NCBI RefSeq assembly: GCF_019880405.1
Contig: NZ_CP082269.1
Span: forward strand, 3,782,001-3,846,000
Direction: 5' to 3'
Source of the DNA: Enterobacter sp. C2
GTDB lineage: Bacteria; Pseudomonadota; Gammaproteobacteria; Enterobacterales; Enterobacteriaceae
DNA: 64,000 nt
The notes under the pieces were generated by a model. The model was not told where the DNA came from, made no database searches, and saw nothing but the letters and a program-made list of their open reading frames with translations. Below, in pieces: positions 32,630 to 45,449 of the stretch. The position numbers were made by a program, and so were the translations under genes. Within the stretch, counting starts at the first letter, position 1. Each line of letters opens with the position of its first letter.

Positions 32630-33910
32630 TCAGACTACGTAGTCAACCAATGCAGGTTCTTGTTTACAGAGGCGACGCCACTCCACGATCGGCATACGTA
32701 CTTGCAGACCCAGACTGCCGTCCTCCTCCATCCACTCTTTTTCTATCGCCTGAAGCTGATAAAACCGGCTTCTTAACCGCCCCTCCTGCGGAGGCAGATG
32801 CAGCGTGTGCTGAGCCACCTCCCCGGAAAGACGCTCGGTTAGCGCCTGAAATAACAGTGGTACACCCGCTCCGGTTTGCGCTGACAGCCAAACCCGAATC
32901 GGTCTGTTTTCATCGTCCCTGTCGATACGCGGTTCGAACTCATCCAGCATATCGATCTTGTTCATTACCAGCAGGGTCGGGATCTCGTGAGCATCAATCT
33001 CTTCGAGCACGGTATTCACCGCATCAATATTTTCCTGCAGACGGAGGTCGGCGGCATCGATCACGTGCAGCAGCAGCGTGGCCTGGCGCGTCTCCTGCAG
33101 TGTCGCCTTAAAGGCAGCAACCAGATCGTGCGGCAGGTGGCGAATAAACCCTACCGTATCGGCCAGCACGGTCTCACCAACGTCAGCAACGTCAATACGG
33201 CGCAGGGTCGGATCCAGCGTGGCAAACAGCTGGTCTGCAGCGTAGACCTGCGCTTCGGTGATCTGGTTAAACAGCGTCGATTTACCGGCGTTGGTATAGC
33301 CTACCAGTGATACCGTGGGGATATCTGCTTTCGCGCGCGACCGACGCCCCTGTTCGCGCTGTTTGCTAACGCGCTCAAGGCGCGAGAGGATCAGAGTAAT
33401 ACGGTTGCGCAGTAAACGACGGTCGGTTTCGAGCTGGGTTTCACCCGGACCACGCAAACCGATCCCGCCCTTCTGACGCTCAAGGTGGGTCCAGCCGCGC
33501 ACGAGGCGCGTCGCCAGATGGCGCAGCTGCGCCAGTTCAACCTGCAATTTCCCCTCATGGGTACGTGCACGTTGCGCAAAAATGTCTAAAATGAGACCGG
33601 TGCGGTCGATAACACGACACTCGCACAGCCTCTCCAGGTTTCGTTCCTGGGCTGGGGTTAGGGCGTGATCAAAGAGCACAACCGATGCACCCGATGCTTT
33701 AACGGCGTCCGCTATTTCAACTGCCTTACCTTCACCAACAAAATATTTTGGGTGCGGTGCTTTACGGCTACCGGTAATCACCTGCATTGCGTCGACGCCA
33801 GCTGAAGAGACCAGGGATTCAAACTCCTGGAGATCTTCCATATCTTTGTCTTGCGAAAAATAGATGTGTACCAGCACCGCCTGCTCACCGGCATCATAAC
33901 GGTCAAACAA
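32630..33910 (-). CDS. hflX: Ribosome-splitting GTPase HflX
   Basis: A 426-aa GTPase with a TTG start, preceded by GAGGG 7 bases upstream; E. coli hflX also uses TTG. N-terminal glycine-rich HflX domain ([19 protein letters not shown] at about 150), then G motifs: G1 [10 protein letters not shown]3 DTVGF, G4 NKID. It rescues stalled or heat-damaged ribosomes by splitting 70S. 67 bases after hfq. Confidence 0.96.
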   Translation of the reverse strand: MFDRYDAGEQAVLVHIYFSQDKDMEDLQEFESLVSSAGVDAMQVITGSRKAPHPKYFVGEGKAVEIADAVKASGASVVLFDHALTPAQERNLERLCECRVIDRTGLILDIFAQRARTHEGKLQVELAQLRHLATRLVRGWTHLERQKGGIGLRGPGETQLETDRRLLRNRITLILSRLERVSKQREQGRRSRAKADIPTVSLVGYTNAGKSTLFNQITEAQVYAADQLFATLDPTLRRIDVADVGETVLADTVGFIRHLPHDLVAAFKATLQETRQATLLLHVIDAADLRLQENIDAVNTVLEEIDAHEIPTLLVMNKIDMLDEFEPRIDRDDENRPIRVWLSAQTGAGVPLLFQALTERLSGEVAQHTLHLPPQEGRLRSRFYQLQAIEKEWMEEDGSLGLQVRMPIVEWRRLCKQEPALVDYVV

Positions 33911-33977
33911 GCGTAAACCCTCTTAGAATACCAGCGGGGAACACCTGGCTCCCCGACATGGAAAACAGCAAAAAACC

Positions 33978-34298
<321 letters not shown>

Positions 34299-34382
34299 TT
34301 ATATGCTTGTTTTGTACTTTGAACCCGAAGGCCCTGAAAACTGCGTAAAATTTTGCGCACGATCCGATGTAATTGTACACAT

Positions 34383-35345
34383 TCAGTCTGCGTTAGCACC
34401 AATAACCTGTAATACTTCATTTCGCGCCTGTTCCGGCTTTTCACTGTCGAGCCAGTGAACGCCCTCCCAACCGCGAAGCCAGGTTATCTGGCGTTTCGCT
34501 AACTGTCTCGTCGCGCAAACACCTCGATAAACCATTTCCTCATATGAGATCTCGCCTTCAAGATAGGACCACATCTGGCGATATCCCACACAACGAACGG
34601 AAGGCATGTCCGTATGCAAATCTCCACGAGCAAAAAGCGCCCGCACTTCTGCTTCAAAACCTGAAGCCAACATCTGATGAAAACGCTGCTCAATTCGTTG
34701 ATGGAGCAGTTCACGGCTCGCCGGGGCGATGGCGAACTGATGCACCTGATACGGCAGAGCTTCTCCTGACGTTTGCGTCAGTTCCGTTAAAGTTTTACCC
34801 GAAATGAAAAAAACTTCCAGTGCCCGGGAAAGCCTTTGCGGGTCGTTCGGATGAATTCGTGCACTCGCTAGCGGATCTATCTCTGCCAGCCGCTTGTGCA
34901 GCGCTTCCCACCCCTGCTCTGCCGCCATCTGTTCAATTTTAGCTCTTACTGCAGGATCCGCCGCGGGCAAGGGCGATAAGCCCTCCAGCAGCGCCTTAAA
35001 GTAGAGCATGGTTCCCCCCACCAACAAGGGGATCCGACCTGCGGCGGTAATCTCTGCCATCTCGGCCAGCGCGTCGCGGCGAAAATCAGCCGCGGAGTAG
35101 GCCTGTGCCGGATCGAGAATATCCAGTAACCGATGGGGCGCGGCCGCCTGCTCCTGGGCGTCTGGCTTGGCCGTGCCAATATCCATCCCCTGATAAATAA
35201 GGGCAGAATCGACGCTAATCAACTCTACTGGCAAAACTTTACGCAGCGCGATGGCCAGCGCCGTTTTCCCGGAGGCGGTTGGCCCCATTAAAAAAATTGC
35301 CTTAGGCAGGCTTGCCTTAGCGGTATCAGTACTTACGTCAGTCAT
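34383..35345 (-). CDS. miaA: tRNA dimethylallyltransferase MiaA
   Basis: A 320-aa enzyme (E. coli 316 aa). P-loop GPTASGKT (about residues 21-28), the [16 protein letters not shown] segment, the [18 protein letters not shown] region and [13 protein letters not shown]. Adds dimethylallyl to A37 of UNN-reading tRNAs. The start codon overlaps the mutL stop by 8 bases, as in E. coli, which indicates coupling. Confidence 0.97.
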   Translation of the reverse strand: MTDVSTDTAKASLPKAIFLMGPTASGKTALAIALRKVLPVELISVDSALIYQGMDIGTAKPDAQEQAAAPHRLLDILDPAQAYSAADFRRDALAEMAEITAAGRIPLLVGGTMLYFKALLEGLSPLPAADPAVRAKIEQMAAEQGWEALHKRLAEIDPLASARIHPNDPQRLSRALEVFFISGKTLTELTQTSGEALPYQVHQFAIAPASRELLHQRIEQRFHQMLASGFEAEVRALFARGDLHTDMPSVRCVGYRQMWSYLEGEISYEEMVYRGVCATRQLAKRQITWLRGWEGVHWLDSEKPEQARNEVLQVIGANAD

Positions 35346-37227
35346 CTTTCAGGGCTTTCATCGCCGGGGTGATATCAACACATTGTAACAAACCGCCCGG
35401 CGGCGCGTTTACCAGATGCGGGCAAAGCCGCTCAACGTCAGTTAACAGCGCCACGGCCTGCGCGATATTCCACTGGGGACGTTCGCTGCCTAGCCGGCGG
35501 GCAATCCACTGGGCGCTCTCTACCACGCTGAAGGTCGTCTGCTGCGCCAGGTAGCCTATCAGTTCAGGAATCAAGTTTTGTAAATTTTGTTGCCGTAAGG
35601 GTAAAGGCACTGCGCGAATGGTCACATGATGCGCATCTGACTGAAACTCAATGCCCATTTCACTCAGCATAGTGGCCGCCCGCGTTAAAACGGCCCGCTC
35701 TTCAGCCGACACCTTGAGCCGCACCGGGATCAACAGCGGCTGGCTGCACGGCGTGCCCTCCACCGGTAGCAGCTGCGCCTGCTTAAGCCAGCGTTCGGCC
35801 ACCGTCAGCGACAGAACACAGAGCTGACCTTCGCGATCCAGCAGCGCACAGTCGTCATTGACGATGGTCAGCACGCGGCCAAAGCTCTGGCTACGTGAGG
35901 TAGGCAGCGGCGCTGCGGTTTTCGGCGCGGCGGGCACGGGTGCGGTGTCCGGCGTCTCTAACAGCTTGCGGTAGAGCGCCCCCTGCTGCTTTTGATACCC
36001 CGGCTGGGCATTCGGCCAGCCTGCGCCACCTGCGCTGCTCGATCCACTGCCCTGACTTCCTGCCCCGCCACCCTGGCTGCGCGGCTGCGCGCCGGGCTCA
36101 GCGTAGCGTGGGGCAGCCGGTTCCCGCGCGGCGGGTGGCTGGGCAAACTGGTTTTTTCCGGCGGCGATACGGTTCTCCGGCACCTGACGCGGCGCGGGTT
36201 CGTCTGCCAGTGCCAGCGGCGCAGCGAGCTGCTGCTGCAATACGCTGGCGACGCCCTGGTAGATAAAGTCATGCACCAGCCGTGACTGGTGGAAGCGCAC
36301 CTCGTGCTTGGCAGGATGGACGTTAACGTCGACCTGATGCGGATCGATCTCCAGGTAGAGCACAAACGCGGGCTGCTGATCCGCCCCCAGCTTGTCTTCA
36401 CAGGCCTGGCGGATAGCATGGTTGATCAGCCGGTCACGCATCATACGGCCATTGACGTAGCTGTATTGGATCTCAGCCAGCGCTGCCGTGGTGGCTTTCG
36501 GATCGGCAACCCAGCCGCGCATGGCTAAATCGCCGTGCTGCCACTCAATTGCCAGCGCCTGCTCCATAAACGGCAGGCCACAGATAGCCCCCAGGCGGCG
36601 TTCGCGCTGCCCTCCTGGCGGCACGGCGCGGTACTGGCGCACCATCTTACCGTTGTGGTTCAGGGTGATCGTGACGTCGAAACGTGCCAGCGCGATGCGG
36701 CGGATCACCTCATCGATATGGCCGAATTCGGTCTTTTCCGTACGCATAAACTTGCGGCGTGCAGGAGTGTTATAGAAGAGATCGAGCACTTCAAGCGTCG
36801 TGCCTGGGGGATGGGCGGCGGGCTTTACCGTGACCGCCATCTCCCGTCCTTCGGCATAGGCCTGCCAGGCCTCCGGCTGGTCGGCGGTGCGGGAGGTCAG
36901 CGTCAGGCGGGATACCGAGCTGATACTGGCCAGCGCCTCGCCACGAAAGCCCAGGCTGACAATGGCCTCCAGATCGTCCAACGAGGCAATCTTGCTGGTG
37001 GCATGACGCGCAAGGGCCAACGCCAGCTCATCTTTACCGATGCCGCTGCCGTTATCCCGAATGCGGATCAGCTTCGCTCCGCCGCGCTCAATGTCGATAT
37101 CGATGCGGGTTGCGCCCGCATCAAGGCTGTTCTCAACCAGCTCTTTCACCACCGACGCAGGGCGCTCCACCACTTCGCCAGCGGCGATCTGGTTCGCTAG
37201 CTGCGGCGGCAAGACCTGAATCGGCAT
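35338..37227 (-). CDS. mutL: DNA mismatch repair protein MutL
   Basis: A 629-aa protein (E. coli 615 aa). GHKL ATPase motifs in the N-terminal 330 residues: [42 protein letters not shown] variable Ala/Gly/Ser/Pro/Gln-rich linker (about 345-430) accounts for the extra length; the C-terminal dimerisation domain follows. No endonuclease DQHA...E motif was seen, as expected for a Dam-directed system. Couples MutS to MutH and UvrD. Confidence 0.96.
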   Translation of the reverse strand: MPIQVLPPQLANQIAAGEVVERPASVVKELVENSLDAGATRIDIDIERGGAKLIRIRDNGSGIGKDELALALARHATSKIASLDDLEAIVSLGFRGEALASISSVSRLTLTSRTADQPEAWQAYAEGREMAVTVKPAAHPPGTTLEVLDLFYNTPARRKFMRTEKTEFGHIDEVIRRIALARFDVTITLNHNGKMVRQYRAVPPGGQRERRLGAICGLPFMEQALAIEWQHGDLAMRGWVADPKATTAALAEIQYSYVNGRMMRDRLINHAIRQACEDKLGADQQPAFVLYLEIDPHQVDVNVHPAKHEVRFHQSRLVHDFIYQGVASVLQQQLAAPLALADEPAPRQVPENRIAAGKNQFAQPPAAREPAAPRYAEPGAQPRSQGGGAGSQGSGSSSAGGAGWPNAQPGYQKQQGALYRKLLETPDTAPVPAAPKTAAPLPTSRSQSFGRVLTIVNDDCALLDREGQLCVLSLTVAERWLKQAQLLPVEGTPCSQPLLIPVRLKVSAEERAVLTRAATMLSEMGIEFQSDAHHVTIRAVPLPLRQQNLQNLIPELIGYLAQQTTFSVVESAQWIARRLGSERPQWNIAQAVALLTDVERLCPHLVNAPPGGLLQCVDITPAMKALKDD

Positions 37228-37236
37228 GAAATCTCC

Positions 37237-38574
37237 TTAGTTAAAAAAGCCGCTCCCCGGCGATCCGGCGCTGGCGGTCTGTGCTGCACCGCCCTGCGGC
37301 GCGGACTGCATCGGATGCGCCTGGAAGTAGCTTTGCAGCCCAGCGTAAATAGCTTCCGCCAGCTGCTGCTGATAGTCGTCGCTGTCCAGCAGGCGCTCTT
37401 CGCTGCGGTTGCTGATAAAGCCGGTCTCCACCAGCACCGACGGAATATCCGGCGAGCGCAGCACGCCAAGGCTGGCGTGTTCTGGGCGGCGCTTGTGCAG
37501 CGACCCGATACGTGACAGCTGGCTGAGCATATTGGTCGCCACATCATACCCGACGCGCTGGGAATGACCGAACTGCAAATCGAGAACCGCCTGGCTTAGG
37601 TAGGGATCGGACTGGCTATTCGCCAGCACGTCACCCGCCCCGCCCAGCAGCTCAGACTGCTTCTCGTGCTGCTCTAACCAGCTTGCCATTTCGCTGTTGG
37701 CGCGGCGGTTAGAGAGCACCCACACCGAGGCACCGGTGGCGTCACGATTTGGCGCGGCGTCGGCATGAATAGAGACGAGGAAATTGGCGTTTTGTTTCCG
37801 CGCCACGTCCGAGCGTCCCATTACCGAGATAAAGTAGTCCCCGTCGCGGGTCAGCACGCCCTTAAACATCGGATCGTTGTTCAGCAACGTACGCAGCTTG
37901 CGCGCCACGGAGAGAGTGATATTTTTCTCACGCGTGCCGCCTGGGCCGATAGCGCCAGGATCCTGGCCGCCGTGTCCGGCATCAATGGCGATGATCACCT
38001 TATCACCGGAAGCAGAGCTGGCGCGCATGGCCGGACGCGTCACGGTATTGCTGCTGGTGACGCTGGTCACCCGGTCATTTTCATTTTTAAACGGGTTACG
38101 GGCAGGCTCCGCTGGCCGGGGTGCAACTGCTGGCGTCTCGACGCGTTTCGCTACAACCGGCGGCGGCGGCGGGGGTGGAGGCGGCGGCGCGTCGGCATCA
38201 ATGGTAAACACCACTTTATAGTTCGCGCCGTTCTGCTGTTTTACGGCCCGGGTTTTGCCATTTTCAGTGAGATCGACCACCAGCCGCAGCGACTGGTTAT
38301 CTTTCGGCGTCCCGGAACGAATGCTTTTTACCAGATTGTTGCCGCTGAACTGCAGCGGCAGCCCCTGAATGACGCCGGTCTGTTTGATATCCAGCGCCAC
38401 GCTGCGTTTGCCCTCCTGGGAAAACGCGTACTCCGGATCGCCCATAAAACTCAGCGTGATACGGGCCTGGTCATCGCCATTGGAGACCTGAATATCCGAC
38501 AGACTTGCGGCGGTGGCCTGCGCGCTTAGCGCGACCAGTGCTGCCAGGGCCCAGCATTTTACGCGACTGATCAT
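37237..38574 (-). CDS. amiB: N-acetylmuramoyl-L-alanine amidase AmiB
   Basis: A 445-aa periplasmic zinc amidase, same length as in E. coli. Signal peptide about 1-22; AMIN septal-targeting domain (about 25-125); a run of ten prolines (residues 130-139) and Pro-rich linker; Amidase_3 domain (about 195-420) with the zinc/catalytic motifs [11 protein letters not shown] and VSIHADA and a terminal Glu in VETGFISN. Splits septal peptidoglycan under EnvC/NlpD control. Confidence 0.96.
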   Translation of the reverse strand: MISRVKCWALAALVALSAQATAASLSDIQVSNGDDQARITLSFMGDPEYAFSQEGKRSVALDIKQTGVIQGLPLQFSGNNLVKSIRSGTPKDNQSLRLVVDLTENGKTRAVKQQNGANYKVVFTIDADAPPPPPPPPPPVVAKRVETPAVAPRPAEPARNPFKNENDRVTSVTSSNTVTRPAMRASSASGDKVIIAIDAGHGGQDPGAIGPGGTREKNITLSVARKLRTLLNNDPMFKGVLTRDGDYFISVMGRSDVARKQNANFLVSIHADAAPNRDATGASVWVLSNRRANSEMASWLEQHEKQSELLGGAGDVLANSQSDPYLSQAVLDLQFGHSQRVGYDVATNMLSQLSRIGSLHKRRPEHASLGVLRSPDIPSVLVETGFISNRSEERLLDSDDYQQQLAEAIYAGLQSYFQAHPMQSAPQGGAAQTASAGSPGSGFFN

Positions 38575-38592
38575 CCCGTCATCCTGTAATAG

Positions 38593-40577
<1,985 letters not shown>

Positions 40578-40579
<2 letters not shown>

Positions 40580-41717
40580 GTCACAGCCCCTCGATCTCAA
40601 TCAGCTAGCGCAAAACATTAAGCAGTGGGGCACCGAACTGGGGTTTCAACAGGTCGGCATTACCGATACCGATCTTAGCGCCAGCGAACCCAAACTTCAG
40701 GCATGGCTCGACAAGCAGTATCATGGCGAAATGGCATGGATGGCACGCCATGGCATGATGCGCGCCCGGCCCCACGAGCTGTTACCCGGCACGCTACGGG
40801 TGATTAGCGTGCGCATGAACTACCTGCCAGCCAATGCCGCCTTTGCCAGCACGCTAAAAAATCCTGCGCTCGGTTACGTTAGCCGTTACGCGCTGGGCCG
40901 TGATTATCACAAGCTCCTGCGCAACCGCCTCAAAAAACTGGGTGAAACTATCCAGCAGCACTGCTTTTCGCTGAATTTTAGACCCTTTGTCGACTCCGCG
41001 CCGCTGCTTGAGCGTCCGCTGGCGGAAAAAGCGGGCCTGGGATGGACAGGTAAGCACTCACTTATTCTCAACCAGGAGGCTGGCTCATTCTTTTTCCTCG
41101 GCGAGCTGCTTATCGACCTCCCGCTGCCCATCGACCAGCCGGTTGAAGAGAAGTGCGGTAAATGCGTGGCCTGCATGACCATCTGCCCGACCGGAGCAAT
41201 TGTTGAGCCCTATACCGTTGACGCCCGCCGCTGCATCTCCTACCTGACGATTGAGCTGGAGGGAGCGATCCCTCCCGAGTTCCGGCCGCTGATCGGCAAC
41301 CGCATCTACGGCTGCGATGACTGCCAGCTTATCTGCCCATGGAACCGTTTTTCCCAGCTCACTGACGAAGAGGATTTTAGCCCGCGTAAGGCGCTGCACG
41401 CCCCGGAGCTGATCGCGCTGTTTGGCTGGAGCGAAGCGCATTTTCTCAAGGTCACAGAGGGATCGGCTATTCGCCGTATCGGTCATCTACGCTGGCTGCG
41501 TAATGTCGCGGTGGCGTTGGGTAATGCACCCTGGGACGAAGCAAATATTCAGGCTCTGGAGCAACGCCGAGGTGAGCACCCACTTCTTGATGAGCACATA
41601 GAGTGGGCGATTGCGCAGCAGATTGAGAAGCGAAACGCCTGCGTGGTGGAGGTACAGCTTCCGCAGAAGCTAAGGCTGGTCAGGGTGATCGAAAAAGGGC
41701 TGCCACGGGACGCCTAA
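40578..41717 (+). CDS. queG: Epoxyqueuosine reductase QueG
   Basis: A 379-aa cobalamin- and Fe-S-dependent enzyme, exactly the E. coli length from MSQPLDLNQLAQ. Two [4Fe-4S] motifs: CGKCVACMTICPTGA and CDDCQLICPWN (about residues 190-260). The C-terminal HEAT-like domain binds tRNA. It reduces epoxyqueuosine to queuosine in tRNA wobble positions. Divergent from nnr with overlapping start codons (CATG). Confidence 0.97.
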
Positions 41718-41730
41718 GCTTTCCACAGGG

Positions 41731-41967
41731 TGTGCATAAAAATAAAAATCTATTGCGATTCAATACGGAAAAATTCGTCAAGCGATCGCATTAACATTCT
41801 GAAATAATATTTTATTATTAAAAATCATGTGTTTAAGAAAATATTATTTACATTGTTAACATTTAAGTGAAAGGAGTGGTGGAGGTATTCCTGTGGATAA
41901 CTCTGTTTACAAGAATATGTCAAAACAGAAATAAAACGATGCCAGCAGGCGTTTGCGCTGTGGATAA
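41731..41967. other. datA: datA-like DnaA-box cluster
   Basis: The 270-bp non-coding gap between queG and the tRNA-Gly cluster holds three matches to the DnaA box TTATNCACA, all in the same orientation (read as TGTGNATAA): 41731-41739 (TGTGCATAA), 41892-41900 and 41959-41967 (both TGTGGATAA), plus a one-mismatch copy at 41828-41836 and a weak CTTTCCACA just after queG. The middle is very A/T-rich, suitable for IHF. In E. coli the DnaA-titrating datA locus lies beside the same glyVXY genes. datA promotes DnaA-ATP hydrolysis and so limits re-initiation. A short reading frame here is non-coding. Confidence 0.72.
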
Positions 41968-41987
41968 TTTATTCAGAAGAGAAAATT

Positions 41988-42063
<76 letters not shown>

Positions 42064-42147
42064 TTAATCTTTGTCTTCCAAGCTACCTTGTTGCAGCTCG
42101 AAATCCTGTGATTAGGATGGTGCGTATCTTACGATACTTTCAAATTT

Positions 42148-42223
<76 letters not shown>

Positions 42224-42381
42224 TTAATCTTCGTCTTTCAAGCTGCCGCTGTGTTGGCTGCCTTCACTCACCTTAGTCACTTACTTCAGTAAGCTCCTAA
42301 GAATTCGTTCAGTTGCCGCCTTGCTGCAACTTGAAATCCTGTGATTAGGATAGTGCGTAGCCTTAACGGCTAATCAAGTTT

Positions 42382-42457
<76 letters not shown>

Positions 42458-42505
42458 AAACTTGTTGCTGTCGTAACGTTAATTTCTCATCGTTACGGGA
42501 GGCGC

Positions 42506-42533
42506 ATTATACGAGAAATCATTTTAGCTGCAA
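42506..42533 (-). promoter_or_regulatory. Promoter of the tRNA-Gly cluster
   Basis: On the minus strand: TTGCAG, 16-base spacer, consensus TATAAT, followed by a GC-rich discriminator GCGCCTCCC. The latter is the mark of stable-RNA promoters under stringent (ppGpp/DksA) control. Confidence 0.8.
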
Positions 42534-42620
42534 CCCCCTGCAAAGCGAATTTTGCGAAATTAAGTTCAAACGCTGCAATATTCGTCACATTGAACACTTT
42601 TACATCGGATCGCATGCTGC

Positions 42621-42650
42621 AGGCCCGGCAAGCCTGTGCCGCCGGGCATG
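42621..42650. repeat. REP palindrome after orn
   Basis: AGGCCCGGCAAGCC with the inverse arm TGCCGCCGGGC, overlapping the 3' untranslated end of orn. Confidence 0.65.
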
Positions 42651-42656
42651 TTGCGC

Positions 42657-43202
42657 TTACAGCTTAATAAAATGCTCGCGGTAATAAGCCAGTTCGGCCA
42701 CGGATTCGCGGATATCATCCAGTGCCTGGTGCGTGTTCTGCTTTTTCAGGCCGTTGAGCACGTCCGGCTTCCAGCGACGCGCCAGCTCTTTCAGCGTGCT
42801 AACATCGAGATAGCGATAGTGGAAGTAAGCTTCCAGCTCTGGCATATACTTAAACAGGAAGCGACGATCTTGGCCGATGCTGTTGCCGCAGATCGGGGAT
42901 TTTCCTGCGGGGACCCACTCCTGCAGAAAAGCAATGGTCGCCAGTTCGGCGGCGCGGTCGTCCTGGGTGCTGGCCTTAACCCGCTCCACCAGCCCGCTGC
43001 CGGTATGGGTGCGTACGTTCCACTCGTCCATCAGCGCCAGCTGTTCGTCGGACTGGTGCACGGCGATTACCGGGCCTTCCGCCAGAATATTTAAGTTGGC
43101 ATCGGTGACCAGGGTTGCGATCTCAATAATGCGATCGCGCTCGGGATCCAGCCCGGTCATCTCAAGATCGATCCAAATCAGGTTGTTTTCATTTGCACTC
43201 AT
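42657..43202 (-). CDS. orn: Oligoribonuclease
   Basis: A 181-aa DEDDh exonuclease, the E. coli length from [17 protein letters not shown]. Catalytic motifs: [13 protein letters not shown] (Exo I), [10 protein letters not shown] (Exo II), [14 protein letters not shown] (Exo III). It degrades 2-5-nt RNAs (including pGpG) to mononucleotides and is essential in E. coli. A 39-codon upstream extension crosses the divergent promoter region and is rejected. Confidence 0.97.
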   Translation of the reverse strand: MSANENNLIWIDLEMTGLDPERDRIIEIATLVTDANLNILAEGPVIAVHQSDEQLALMDEWNVRTHTGSGLVERVKASTQDDRAAELATIAFLQEWVPAGKSPICGNSIGQDRRFLFKYMPELEAYFHYRYLDVSTLKELARRWKPDVLNGLKKQNTHQALDDIRESVAELAYYREHFIKL

Positions 43203-43296
43203 GCTATTTTCCACCCATCTCGCACGACTATAATTATCTAAATTAGCATCTATCATAGAGGTTTTGCCCATCAGGGGCGACCAGGAGTCAGTACGA

Positions 43297-44349
43297 TTGA
43301 GTAAAAATAAACTCTCCAAAGGCCAGCAGCGCCGTGTGAAAGCAAACCACCAGCGTCGGCTTAAAACGTCTACGGAGAAGGCGGATTACGACGATAACCT
43401 GTTTGGCGAAACCGCCGAAGGGATTGTCATTAGCCGTTTTGGTATGCACGCCGACGTTGAAGCCGCCGATGGCAACGTCCACCGCTGCAACATCCGCCGT
43501 ACGATCCGCTCGCTGGTCACCGGTGACCGTGTGGTCTGGCGTCCAGGCAAGGCCGCCGCTGAAGGCGTTAACGTAAAAGGCATCGTTGAAGCAGTGCACG
43601 AGCGTACGTCGGTGCTAACCCGCCCCGATTTTTACGACGGGGTAAAACCCATCGCCGCCAATATCGATCAGATCATCATTGTCTCCGCTATTCTGCCGGA
43701 GCTGTCGCCTAACATCATTGACCGCTATCTTGTGGCCTGTGAAACGCTGGACGTAGAACCGCTCATCGTGCTCAACAAGATTGACCTGCTGGACGATGAA
43801 AGCAGGGCATTTGTGGACGAGCAGATGGATGTCTATCGTAAGATTGGCTATCGCGTGCTGATGGTCTCCAGTCATACCCAGGACGGCTTGAAACCGCTGG
43901 AAGAGGCGCTGACCGATCGCATCAGTATTTTTGCCGGCCAGTCCGGCGTTGGCAAATCGAGCCTGCTGAACGCCCTGCTGGGATTACAGGAAGAGATCCT
44001 GACCAACGATGTCTCTGACAACTCGGGACTCGGTCAGCACACTACTACCGCGGCGCGGCTCTACCACTTCCCGCACGGCGGGGATGTGATCGACTCCCCT
44101 GGCGTGCGGGAGTTTGGTCTCTGGCACCTGGAGCCGGAACAAATTACTCGCGGCTTTGTCGAATTCCACGACTATCTCGGTCACTGTAAATACCGTGACT
44201 GCAAGCACGCCAACGATCCCGGCTGCGCAATCCGGGAAGCCGTTGACAGGGGTGACATTGCTGAAACCCGGTTTGAAAACTATCACCGTATTCTGGAGAG
44301 CATGGCGCAGGTAAAAACGCGTAAAAGCTTTTCTGAATCCGACGACTGA
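43297..44349 (+). CDS. rsgA: Small-subunit-assembly GTPase RsgA
   Basis: A 350-aa protein from TTG 43297, matching E. coli RsgA in length and in its [14 protein letters not shown] beginning; CAGGAG lies 10 bases upstream. OB-fold (about 35-110), circularly permuted GTPase with NKIDLLDD (G4) before [15 protein letters not shown] (G1), and a C-terminal zinc motif [16 protein letters not shown]. It helps late 30S maturation. Divergent from orn. Confidence 0.96.
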   Translation: MSKNKLSKGQQRRVKANHQRRLKTSTEKADYDDNLFGETAEGIVISRFGMHADVEAADGNVHRCNIRRTIRSLVTGDRVVWRPGKAAAEGVNVKGIVEAVHERTSVLTRPDFYDGVKPIAANIDQIIIVSAILPELSPNIIDRYLVACETLDVEPLIVLNKIDLLDDESRAFVDEQMDVYRKIGYRVLMVSSHTQDGLKPLEEALTDRISIFAGQSGVGKSSLLNALLGLQEEILTNDVSDNSGLGQHTTTAARLYHFPHGGDVIDSPGVREFGLWHLEPEQITRGFVEFHDYLGHCKYRDCKHANDPGCAIREAVDRGDIAETRFENYHRILESMAQVKTRKSFSESDD

Positions 44350-44447
44350 CAATTAAGCTAAGCATCGCTAAAATCGTCCCCTTTTTTTAAGGGTCCGCTG
44401 CTGCGTTGCGGATCAGGAACGACCAAAATACTAGCCTGGAGGCTACC

Positions 44448-45413
44448 TTGTTAGACTCATTTAAACTTTCGCTTCAATACATTCTGCCTAAACTGTGGCT
44501 CACGCGCCTCGCGGGCTGGGGCGCAAGCAAACGCGGGGGATGGCTGACCAAGCTGGTCATCGATCTGTTCGTCAAATACTACAAGGTCAATATGCAGGAG
44601 GCGCAAAAGCCGGATACCGCCAGCTATCGCACCTTTAACGACTTTTTTGTTCGCCCGCTGCGCGACGAAGTCCGCCCGCTTAACACCGATCCCAACGTGC
44701 TGGTGATGCCTGCCGACGGCGTGATCAGCCAGCTGGGCCGTATTGAAAACGACAAACTGCTGCAGGCCAAAGGCCATCACTACAGCCTTGAGGCGCTGCT
44801 GGCCGGTAACTATCTGCTGGCGGACAAGTTCCGTGACGGCAGTTTCGCGACCACCTATCTGTCGCCGCGTGACTATCACCGCGTTCACATGCCTTGCAAC
44901 GGCATCCTGCGTGAGATGATCTACGTTCCAGGCGATCTCTTCTCGGTTAACCACCTCACCGCGCGCAACGTACCGAACCTGTTCGCCCGTAACGAGCGCG
45001 TTATCTGCGTGTTCGACACCGAATTTGGCCCGATGGCGCAGATTCTGGTTGGCGCGACCATCGTTGGCAGCATCGAAACCGTCTGGGCAGGCACCATCAC
45101 GCCGCCGCGCGAAGGCATTATCAAACGCTGGACGTGGCCGGAAGGCGAAAGCGAAGGTGCTGTGGCGCTGCTGAAGGGCCAGGAGATGGGTCGCTTTAAG
45201 CTCGGCTCAACGGTGATTAACCTCTTCGCACCGGGCAGCGTAGCGCTGGCAGAACATTTAGAGAGCCTGTCGGTAACTAAAATTGGCGAGCCGCTGGCTT
45301 ACTCTACCGAGGCCGTTGCCCCGGACGTCACCCCTACCCCGCTGCCGCAGGAAGAGATTGATGCCGAGCACGACGCCAACCCGCTGGTAGACGACAACAA
45401 AGACCCGGTCTGA
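44448..45413 (+). CDS. psd: Phosphatidylserine decarboxylase proenzyme
   Basis: A 321-aa proenzyme (E. coli 322 aa) starting at TTG 44448 behind TGGAGG. The self-cleavage site LGST lies in [14 protein letters not shown] (Ser at about 254), giving the beta chain and a pyruvoyl-bearing alpha chain. Membrane-associated; makes phosphatidylethanolamine. The acidic C-tail ([15 protein letters not shown]) is variable. mscM starts 37 bases after it, the same psd-mscM pairing as in E. coli. Confidence 0.96.
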   Translation: MLDSFKLSLQYILPKLWLTRLAGWGASKRGGWLTKLVIDLFVKYYKVNMQEAQKPDTASYRTFNDFFVRPLRDEVRPLNTDPNVLVMPADGVISQLGRIENDKLLQAKGHHYSLEALLAGNYLLADKFRDGSFATTYLSPRDYHRVHMPCNGILREMIYVPGDLFSVNHLTARNVPNLFARNERVICVFDTEFGPMAQILVGATIVGSIETVWAGTITPPREGIIKRWTWPEGESEGAVALLKGQEMGRFKLGSTVINLFAPGSVALAEHLESLSVTKIGEPLAYSTEAVAPDVTPTPLPQEEIDAEHDANPLVDDNKDPV

Positions 45414-45449
45414 TCTAACAACGGTTTAATTTCACAAAGGTATAGCAAC

